A program made the position numbers and the translations under genes. This document shows, piece by piece, positions 26,735 to 32,904 of a DNA stretch of 32,904 nucleotides (the stretch's first letter is position 1; each line of letters begins with the position of its first letter). Source of the DNA: Bacteroides sp. CAG:1060. GTDB lineage: Bacteria > Bacteroidota > Bacteroidia > Bacteroidales > UBA932. The stretch lies in the NCBI GenBank assembly GCA_000432655.1, contig HF986287.1, positions 6,966 to 39,869 on the forward strand, written 5' to 3'. Below the pieces are notes generated by a model. That model was not told where the DNA came from. It was given only the letters and a program-made list of their open reading frames with translations, and made no database searches.

Positions 26735-27217
26735 CTATTTGGAATATACTACAAATTCGTAGTCTATGCCGCTTTTTTCGTCGTGGAACATTTCTGAGCG
26801 GGACGCTTCCTTCCATATCGCAGGGTCAATGTCAGGGAAGAATGCGTCTGCGTCTTGCACGACGGTGTGAACATGCGTGACATAGAGTTTGTCCACGCAG
26901 TTGAGCAGTTGTCTGTATATGGTGGCACCTCCGATTACAAAGCACCTCTCTGAACCTTCGGCAGCAGCGAAAGCTTCCTGTGGGGACCTCACTGTGCACA
27001 CAGTCTCAGGAAGACCGGGGCGGCTTGTAAGTACGATGTTTTTCCTGCCGGGAAGCGGTCTTCCGATAGAGTCAAAAGTGGTTCTGCCCATAATGACAGG
27101 GCTTCCGAGAGTTACTCGTTTGAAATATTTGAGGTCTTCGGAGAGATGCCATGGCAATTCTCCCCGTACTCCGATGGCGCCGTTTTCCGCTACGGCTACG
27201 ATAATACATTTTTCCAT
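26735..27217 (-). CDS. folA: Dihydrofolate reductase
   Basis: This enzyme reduces dihydrofolate to tetrahydrofolate with NADPH, in the cytoplasm, and restores the cofactor used up by ThyA. From the ATG at 27217 it has 160 residues. LPWHLSEDLKYFKR carries the active-site Asp28, MGRTTFDSIG and RPLPGRKN form the NADPH and substrate loops, and FVIGGATIYRQLL is the C-terminal cofactor motif. A longer in-frame start (27262) would lie inside thyA and adds residues not seen in the family. It is the last gene of the operon and begins 11 bases after thyA. A short hairpin (26722-26736) overlaps its stop codon but has no T-tract. Confidence 0.95.
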   Translation of the reverse strand: MEKCIIVAVAENGAIGVRGELPWHLSEDLKYFKRVTLGSPVIMGRTTFDSIGRPLPGRKNIVLTSRPGLPETVCTVRSPQEAFAAAEGSERCFVIGGATIYRQLLNCVDKLYVTHVHTVVQDADAFFPDIDPAIWKEASRSEMFHDEKSGIDYEFVVYSK

Positions 27218-27228
27218 AGGTGCTGCTT

Positions 27229-28023
27229 TTATACTGCGACCGGAGCTTTGATGGCCGGCCATGGATCGTAGCCCTCCAGCGTGAAATCTTCGTATTTGAA
27301 ATCAAATACGCTCTTTACCTCCAGATTGAGTTTCATTTTTGGAAGTGGTCTTGGTGTACGGGAAAGCTGCTCGCGGACCTGCTCAAAATGGTTAAGATAG
27401 ATATGAGTGTCTCCGGTAGTATGGATGAACTCACCCGGCTCAAGTCCGCAGCACTGGGCTATCATCATCGTAAGCAGGGCATACGAAGCAATGTTGAACG
27501 GTACGCCGAGGAAAGTATCGGCGCTGCGTTGGTAGAGCTGACAGGACAGTTTTCCGTCTGCCACATAGAACTGGAAAAGGCAATGGCATGGCGGCAGCGC
27601 CATCTTGTCCACCTCGCCCGGATTCCATGCGCATACGAGCATCCTTCTGGAGTCAGGGTTGTGCTTTATCGTCTCAATGACTTCGGAGAGTTGGTCGATT
27701 TTCCTGCCGTCCGGGGCTGGCCAACTGCGCCATTGATGTCCGTATACCGGGCCCAAATCTCCGTTCTCGTCGGCCCATTCATCCCAGATGGACACTTTGT
27801 GCTCCTGAAGATACTTGACGTTGGTATCTCCACTTATGAACCATAGGAGTTCATAGATAATGGATTTCAGATGGACTTTCTTGGTAGTAAGGAGCGGAAA
27901 CCCCTCGCTCAAGTCGAAGCGCATCTGGTGTCCGAATATGCTTTTAGTACCAACACCGGTACGGTCATGCTTGACTGTGCCGGTGTTGATGATTTTTTCC
28001 AATAAATCGAGATATTGTCTCAT
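27229..28023 (-). CDS. thyA: Thymidylate synthase
   Basis: ThyA makes dTMP from dUMP, using methylenetetrahydrofolate as donor and reductant. The 264 residues match the E. coli enzyme in length. The catalytic cysteine is Cys146 in [11 protein letters not shown]. The nucleotide-binding arginines fall in DRTGVGT and SRRMLV, and FNIASYALL and THIYLNH complete the site. The gene starts 3 bases after galM and is followed by folA, so the whole thymidylate/folate cycle pair is in one transcript. Confidence 0.98.
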   Translation of the reverse strand: MRQYLDLLEKIINTGTVKHDRTGVGTKSIFGHQMRFDLSEGFPLLTTKKVHLKSIIYELLWFISGDTNVKYLQEHKVSIWDEWADENGDLGPVYGHQWRSWPAPDGRKIDQLSEVIETIKHNPDSRRMLVCAWNPGEVDKMALPPCHCLFQFYVADGKLSCQLYQRSADTFLGVPFNIASYALLTMMIAQCCGLEPGEFIHTTGDTHIYLNHFEQVREQLSRTPRPLPKMKLNLEVKSVFDFKYEDFTLEGYDPWPAIKAPVAV

Positions 28024-28026
28024 TGA

Positions 28027-29079
28027 TTATTTCTTAATGCCGAAAGCATATACCGTAGCCTCGTTGTATGTCTTTCCAGGAAGCAGTTCGGTAGTAGGAT
28101 ACTCAGGGTGATTAGGACTGTCAGGGAAGTGCTGTGTCTCCATAGCCACGCCGCTGTAGTCATCATAGATGCGCCTGTTCTTTCCTACCGGGCAACCTGC
28201 AAGGTAATTACCTGTGTAAATCTGGATAGAAGGCTGTGTGGTGTAGATCTTGAGATCTCTTCCGCTCACCATAGAGTAGAGCTCAGCGGCCTCGTTGAGC
28301 TGTCCTTCCTCGAAGTTGTCAAGAACCCAGCAAGAGTCGTATCCCTTTCCGTAATTGAGTGCAGGGAAATCCTTGTCGATATCCTTTCCGATAGTTTTGG
28401 CTTTGCGGAAATCCATCGGTGTGCCGGCAACAGGATCGATAGGTCCTGTAGGGATAAGTCCTTTGTCTGTAGGAAGGTATCCTGAAGCAGGGATTCTGAG
28501 ATAGTGTCTCTTGATGTTGCCCTTTCCTCCGTTGAGGTTGAAATAAACGTGGTTTACGAGGTTGATGACAGTATTGGCATCGCTCTTGGCGCTGAAAGTC
28601 ATCTTGAGCTCGTTGTCATCACTCCATGAGTAGCGGGTAACTACGGTAAGGTTGCCAGGGTAGCCCATCTCGCCGTCCGGGGATGTGTACTTGAACTCTA
28701 CCATTCCATTGTGCTTGCGGGACTCCCAAACCTTGTTGTGGAATCCTTCCGGACCTCCATGGAGATGATTCTCTCCGTTGTTGATAGGGAGAGTGTACTC
28801 CTTGCCGTCAAGAGTGAACTTGCCTTTGGCGATACGGTTGGCAAAACGTCCCGGCACCTTTCCGCAGCAAGGTCCGTCGTAGAGATAGCTCTCTGGCTTG
28901 TTGTATCCGAGAACTACGTCTCCAAGCTTTCCGTTCTTATCCGGAACCATGATTGAAACGATACCGGCACCAATGTTACTCAAAGTTACGGATGCTCCGC
29001 TTGCATTGGTCATAATGTACTTGTACACAGGTGTACCATCGGGCAGTTTGCCCCAAATTTTTCTTCTGATATCAGTCAT
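28027..29079 (-). CDS. galM: Aldose 1-epimerase (galactose mutarotase)
   Basis: This enzyme interconverts alpha and beta anomers of glucose or galactose. The 350-residue protein shows GRFANRIAKGKF and NGENHLHGG near residue 105, NHVYFNL with the catalytic acid His177, and METQHFPDSPN with the catalytic base Glu314. There is no signal peptide, so it should act in the cytoplasm. Its ATG overlaps the stop of the upstream lipoprotein gene (ATGACTGA), which implies coupled translation. No other galactose gene is near, so its grouping with thyA and folA looks like housekeeping co-transcription. Confidence 0.95.
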   Translation of the reverse strand: MTDIRRKIWGKLPDGTPVYKYIMTNASGASVTLSNIGAGIVSIMVPDKNGKLGDVVLGYNKPESYLYDGPCCGKVPGRFANRIAKGKFTLDGKEYTLPINNGENHLHGGPEGFHNKVWESRKHNGMVEFKYTSPDGEMGYPGNLTVVTRYSWSDDNELKMTFSAKSDANTVINLVNHVYFNLNGGKGNIKRHYLRIPASGYLPTDKGLIPTGPIDPVAGTPMDFRKAKTIGKDIDKDFPALNYGKGYDSCWVLDNFEEGQLNEAAELYSMVSGRDLKIYTTQPSIQIYTGNYLAGCPVGKNRRIYDDYSGVAMETQHFPDSPNHPEYPTTELLPGKTYNEATVYAFGIKK

Positions 29080-30067
29080 ATTGTGTTGAATTAATCATAT
29101 TGTCGAAAAACTCTAAAACCCTTTCTACCGGAGCGTCTTTCATTATTACGCGCTTTTGTGCGTCCAGCAGGTAGAGGGAAGGAATGGCTCTTACATAATA
29201 CAGCTCGCCTTCGTTGATGATTCCGGCAGGGTCGTATCCGTTGAGCCAATTGCGTGGATAATTAGGCTCGTAGTCCAGCCACTTGTCCACTTCTCCGTCT
29301 ATATAGACATTGACTATGGCAAGGATGCTGTTTTCTATCAATGAGTCAATATAGGTTCTGCTCTGTATCTGGTCGATGATGTCTTTGCAGGACTGGCATC
29401 CAGGATTGCTGAAAAAGAGCATCGTGTATTGCGCCTCTATCTGGTGCAGCCTGTGAGGACGCATCTTTGCATCTTTGAATCTGAAATCCGGAACAACCGT
29501 TCCGTATGGGTTCATTCTGCACTTTTCAAGCTCGAAACGGTAGCCGGACAACTTGGCTTTCGATGTAAGGGAAGATCTGGTAAGCCCATCCACGAACGGA
29601 AGATAGAGATCTTCACTGCGCAGCGGGGAGTTAGGGTCATAGAAATACTTGCAGGCAATGTCTGTGAGCTGTTCGTATGCTGCCTCTGTATGAAGGCTGT
29701 CTTTTCTGCAGGCTGTCTCGAGGGAGGAGAAAAACCCGGCCACATATTTCTGAGCCTTATCCACAGGAAGAAGATGCAACGCTCCCAGATAAGCGGACAT
29801 GTTCTGCTCCACTTCCTCTTTGGGTACCCCCATTATACGGGCGGAATCGGTGCGGCCGCTTCCGGCAAAGAACTTGTCCCACCAGTGCTCCGCGAGATAT
29901 GAGATTCGAAGCACGGGGTCGGAATTCACCATGGAAGGAATCTCGGTATGGGGAAAACTCCGGATATCGCTGTCCTTACTGCTATTTGCCTTTCTCGGCT
30001 GATTGCAGGAGAATGCCAGAATGCACAATCCTGCCAAAAGATAACCGTATTTATGAAATGCCTTCAC
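29072..30067 (-). CDS. Lipoprotein with thioredoxin-like domain (DUF5106-like)
   Basis: The 331-residue protein begins with a lipoprotein signal (MKAFHKYGYLLAGLCILAFS before Cys21) if read from the GTG at 30067. An ATG 22 codons upstream (30133) is in frame, but a likely -7 element (30089-30096) lies between, so the GTG is preferred. An N-terminal helical domain is followed by a thioredoxin-like domain with the CxxC motif NPGCQSCKD (Cys224, Cys227) and a probable cis-proline in AIPSLYLLD. Proteins of this kind are thought to act as periplasmic thiol reductases or isomerases. It is the first gene of the galM-thyA-folA operon. Family naming is from memory of Bacteroidetes proteins. Confidence 0.78.
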   Translation of the reverse strand: MKAFHKYGYLLAGLCILAFSCNQPRKANSSKDSDIRSFPHTEIPSMVNSDPVLRISYLAEHWWDKFFAGSGRTDSARIMGVPKEEVEQNMSAYLGALHLLPVDKAQKYVAGFFSSLETACRKDSLHTEAAYEQLTDIACKYFYDPNSPLRSEDLYLPFVDGLTRSSLTSKAKLSGYRFELEKCRMNPYGTVVPDFRFKDAKMRPHRLHQIEAQYTMLFFSNPGCQSCKDIIDQIQSRTYIDSLIENSILAIVNVYIDGEVDKWLDYEPNYPRNWLNGYDPAGIINEGELYYVRAIPSLYLLDAQKRVIMKDAPVERVLEFFDNMINSTQYD

Positions 30068-30088
30068 TCTCGATGAATTCAAACCTCG

Positions 30089-30119
30089 TAAAGATAGGCA
30101 AAAAATGCAAAAAATGAAA
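30089..30119 (-). promoter_or_regulatory. Promoter of the DUF5106-galM-thyA-folA operon
   Basis: On the minus strand TTTC (30116-30119) and TATCTTTA (30089-30096) are 19 bases apart, each one mismatch from the Bacteroidetes consensus. The -7 box ends 21 bases before the GTG start at 30067. Confidence 0.45.
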
Positions 30120-30166
30120 TAGATGAGCCGCAACAGGCCCCTTTATGGCGCCGATACTGCACAAAA

Positions 30167-30200
30167 ATTGTGTCCGTAAGCCGAAAAACCATTATATTTG
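30167..30200 (+). promoter_or_regulatory. Promoter of the HExxH outer membrane protein gene
   Basis: ATTG (30167-30170) and TATATTTG (30193-30200) are 22 bases apart. The -7 box ends only 5 bases before the ATG at 30206, so the transcript would be almost leaderless. Confidence 0.5.
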
Positions 30201-30205
30201 CCGAT

Positions 30206-32904
30206 ATGAAACGAGGTTTTAGCATACTAATACTCGGCCTTTTGTGCGCATTCGGTGCCAAGGCCCAATTCTATACGACAGGAAGCGATTCTCCGCGTGT
30301 CAAGTGGATGCATATAAAGACAGAGCATTTCGATGTCATATATCCTTGCGGGCAGGACTCGCTGGCGCGAGTGTATGCTCTCAAACTTGAGAGCATAGCA
30401 CCGGCACACGCCAAGCGCGTACCGGTGCTCCTGCGCAACAGACTGTCATATTCGAACGGAATGGTCACGCTTCCTCCTCTTCGTATGGAGCTGTACACCG
30501 TTCCGGATGCTTATGACCCGCTTGCCACGCCGTGGAGTGACCATCTTGTAATTCACGAAAGCGACCATCTCAGAAGGATGACGGACCTGTCGTGGAAATT
30601 CCCGTGGAAACCTCTCGGATGGCTTTTTGGCGGCCTCGGACACGGAGCCGGACTTATCTTTACGACCGAATTGAGCCTGCTTGAAGGTTCGGCGGTAATA
30701 GCCGAGACGGAAGGAACCCTTTCCGGTCGCGGGCGCACTGCTGACTTCCTGGAGTATTACAGGGTTGCCACAGGCAGCGGTCAGAGAAGAAATTTCTATC
30801 AGTGGCGATACGGCTCCATATCCCGCTATACTCCGGATTACTATCGAGCCGGATATATTGCCATGTCCGGGGATAATTACCGTTTCCGCGGGCTTCCGGG
30901 ACGCAAGTTCGCCGCAGGCTTCAGTCGCAACCTTGACACCCTTTCCACGTACTGGCGTCAGGATGAAGAGAAGAGGGGGCCATTTGCGGAACCTGAACTT
31001 CTGACACCGCTTCCACGGTATTATCAGGAATATACGAGTCCGATACGCTGGCAGGGACAACTCTATGCGATACGTAGCGGAGAGACGGTTCTGCCAGCTA
31101 TAGTGCGCATTGGCGATGACGGCACCGTTTCGAGTGTACAGTTGCTTTCATCCAGCCATAGCCGTCTTTCGGCTTCTGAAGAGTTTATTTTCTGGAGCGA
31201 GAATGTTCAGGACCTTAGGTGGAATTACCTGTCATACTCGGACATATTCCGTCTGGACAGTCTCGGACATAAGCAGCGCCTTACCGTTGGACAGCGTTAT
31301 TACAACCCGTCGGTGGCCCCTGATGGCCGAAGGCTCTCTGTATCAAGCTATGCGGAAGATGCTGCAAGCAGCGTCGTGGTTCTTGATGCAGAAAGCGGGG
31401 ATGTCCTCGACAGCTATAAATTACCGTCCGGCATGCAGGTGGTGCAGACCGTTTGGGTGGGAGACGAATTGTATGCGAGCGTTCTCGGAAAGGGCGGTTT
31501 CTGTATATATTCTGTACCGGATTTCACGCAGGTCCTTCCTGAAGAGCCGGTAAAAATCAAGGATTTGTGGTCTTCTGACGGGAACATCCTATTTACTTGT
31601 GACCGTACGGGCGTCAACGAGTTGTATGAATTGAGTCTCCCGGGCGGGGAAGTCTTCCAGAGAACCGTCAGCCGATATGGGGCGTCAGATTTTTGCATTG
31701 ATGGCGATGGGCGGATGGTGTTGTCAACCCCTCTTCCTGAAGGTCGTCTGCTCGCTTTGAGTGATGACCGGTCAAGGCGCAGGGTGGATTATTCCGTTCT
31801 CTCGGAGTATCCGCTTGCCTCCCGGCGCGAAGAAACTGATGTCAAATCGCTTGATATGGCTTCGGAGGAGGATTTGCCGGAGCCGCGCCGATACAGGCGA
31901 TTCCCGTTTATCCCGCATTCCTGGGCGCCATTTTATGTCAATTATGATTCGATAGATGCGATGAGTTTATACTCCCAAAGCAGCAATGCCGTTCTGGGCG
32001 CCACGGTGTTCTACCAGAATCCTCTTGGCAATATCTACGGCAGCGCCGCCATTCATCCTTTCTGTGACAGTTCCGGTGCATGGAAGGTAGCCGGGGAGTT
32101 TAATTTTACGACGACGGCTCTTTTCCCGGTGATTGAGGCCAAGTTAAAAGTCAATGCCCATCCTTCCATTTACTATGCCTTGGGTACGGATAAGGAGAAT
32201 CATCTGTTCTTTTACGCCGGACAAGGACAAAAACTGAATACGAATTTGTATCTGCGCGCGTATGTCCCGTTTAATTTTTCCCGTGGAGGCTTGAATATCG
32301 GATTGATACCGAGTATCAGTGCAAACATTTCCAACGGTGCCCTGTATTCTGCCGATGAGGAAAAGAATCCGGTGAAAAAGATTGGCGGTATGGCGCGTAT
32401 GCATTCGAGCGTAAGGGCCTATTGCATTCAAGGTATTCCCAAGTCAAGGATTTACCCTAAGCTCGGTATCGGAGCTGAAATCGGAGGAGCGCTTCGCCCT
32501 GCGGTCGTAAATGAGTTTTGTCCGGTAGCGTACGCTTCTTTATACGGATATCTTCCAGGCCTTGGGGAGAGGGACGGATTTCGTCTGCGCGGAATATATG
32601 AGAGCAGTCTTGGAAATGCGGTGCTCTCAGAAACATACGCCAACACGCTTCCTCGAGGACTGTCTTCTTTTATGGCGGGAATTGCTGCCGGCTACCGGCA
32701 CAGAGTGCTGCTGAGTGTCGACTATGCCTTGCCGTTTGCGTCTTTGGACTGGGGCGGACTTTCGCCTCTGGCGTATTTGAGAAATCTGGAGATAGTACCG
32801 CATTTTGATTGCGGACTTTACAGCGGCAAGCGCGGGCGGGAGTATCTTACGAGTGCGGGAGCGGAACTCTGTCTTCGCCTCGGCAACTTTTTCTGGGTTC
32901 CGCT
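30206..32904 (+). CDS. Outer membrane protein with gluzincin-like HExxH motif, beta-propeller and barrel (cut by window edge)
   Basis: The frame is open from ATG 30206 to the window end, 899 codons. A signal peptide (residues 1-20, ending AKA) is followed by a domain that starts WMHIKTEHFDVIYP. It contains VIHESDHLRRM, an HExxH motif with His117, Glu118 and His121, then LLEGSAVIAETE with Glu160, 39 residues after the second His, as in gluzincin metallopeptidases. Residues of about 275-540 look like a TolB/PD40-type propeller (repeated stretches such as YYNPSVAPDGRRLSVSSY). From about 570 on, alternating aromatic strands suggest an outer membrane barrel. Function is unknown; a surface or periplasmic peptidase is inferred. 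The stop codon is outside the window. Confidence 0.72.
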   Translation, partial: MKRGFSILILGLLCAFGAKAQFYTTGSDSPRVKWMHIKTEHFDVIYPCGQDSLARVYALKLESIAPAHAKRVPVLLRNRLSYSNGMVTLPPLRMELYTVPDAYDPLATPWSDHLVIHESDHLRRMTDLSWKFPWKPLGWLFGGLGHGAGLIFTTELSLLEGSAVIAETEGTLSGRGRTADFLEYYRVATGSGQRRNFYQWRYGSISRYTPDYYRAGYIAMSGDNYRFRGLPGRKFAAGFSRNLDTLSTYWRQDEEKRGPFAEPELLTPLPRYYQEYTSPIRWQGQLYAIRSGETVLPAIVRIGDDGTVSSVQLLSSSHSRLSASEEFIFWSENVQDLRWNYLSYSDIFRLDSLGHKQRLTVGQRYYNPSVAPDGRRLSVSSYAEDAASSVVVLDAESGDVLDSYKLPSGMQVVQTVWVGDELYASVLGKGGFCIYSVPDFTQVLPEEPVKIKDLWSSDGNILFTCDRTGVNELYELSLPGGEVFQRTVSRYGASDFCIDGDGRMVLSTPLPEGRLLALSDDRSRRRVDYSVLSEYPLASRREETDVKSLDMASEEDLPEPRRYRRFPFIPHSWAPFYVNYDSIDAMSLYSQSSNAVLGATVFYQNPLGNIYGSAAIHPFCDSSGAWKVAGEFNFTTTALFPVIEAKLKVNAHPSIYYALGTDKENHLFFYAGQGQKLNTNLYLRAYVPFNFSRGGLNIGLIPSISANISNGALYSADEEKNPVKKIGGMARMHSSVRAYCIQGIPKSRIYPKLGIGAEIGGALRPAVVNEFCPVAYASLYGYLPGLGERDGFRLRGIYESSLGNAVLSETYANTLPRGLSSFMAGIAAGYRHRVLLSVDYALPFASLDWGGLSPLAYLRNLEIVPHFDCGLYSGKRGREYLTSAGAELCLRLGNFFWVP

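Noticed and set aside
26722..26736. Hairpin AGAGGC-TGT-GCCTCT at the end of folA
   Set aside because: The stem is short, overlaps the stop codon and has no T-tract, so I do not call it a terminator.
30446..31060. Minus-strand frame of 204 codons inside the last gene
   Set aside because: The plus-strand frame is open for 899 codons with signal peptide and motifs; the antisense product is Arg/Pro-rich and looks like noise.
1..32904. Search for CRISPR arrays, tRNA genes, insertion sequences, phage or defence islands
   Set aside because: No direct-repeat arrays, tRNA-like cloverleaf, transposase, integrase or defence-type genes were seen; the genes are mostly core functions.

Overview
The window is chromosomal DNA from a member of the Bacteroidetes, most likely order Bacteroidales. 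This rests on the gene families (HflX, frdA/frdB of the Bacteroidetes type, a DUF5106-like thioredoxin lipoprotein, NPCBM-like proteins, a short-linker TonB), on many matches to the Bacteroidetes sigma factor -7 element TAnnTTTG close upstream of genes, and on the lack of strong Shine-Dalgarno sequences. I see no tRNA, rRNA, insertion sequence, prophage or CRISPR. Most of the window is core genome.

Left part (1-7017): the N-terminal 237 residues of mnmG (minus, cut by the window edge) overlap ybeY. A divergent tonB follows, then hflX. After a strong bidirectional terminator come frdB and frdA (minus) and ruvB (minus). No cytochrome b subunit gene adjoins frdA. Between ruvB and mfd, which diverge, lies a 255-base AT-rich gap carrying a cluster of DnaA-box-like 9-mers. 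It is a candidate chromosomal replication origin, and sampled G/C strand bias on either side agrees with that.

Middle part (7273-21825): mfd is followed by a same-direction cluster for the cell envelope: coaX, an outer membrane barrel protein, a TPR protein, lptC and a PpiD/SurA-like periplasmic foldase. Next is a secreted two-domain enzyme (SGNH acetylesterase plus GH51 arabinofuranosidase) for plant hemicellulose or pectin, a convergent secreted EEP-family phosphoesterase/nuclease, and ychF.

Right part (21826-32904): a lipoprotein with a Pro-Glu stalk and a DNA/RNA non-specific endonuclease domain converges on a large secreted protein with four NPCBM-like repeats, which is split by a one-base frameshift. 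A minus-strand operon then reads DUF5106-like lipoprotein, galM, thyA, folA. The last gene (plus, cut by the window edge) encodes an unusual outer membrane protein with a gluzincin-type HExxH motif, a probable beta-propeller and a probable C-terminal barrel.

The most interesting items are the candidate oriC, the altered phosphate-binding motif in CoaX, the metallopeptidase/propeller/barrel protein, and the frameshifted four-repeat protein. I found no convincing new multi-gene system such as a defence or mobile island.
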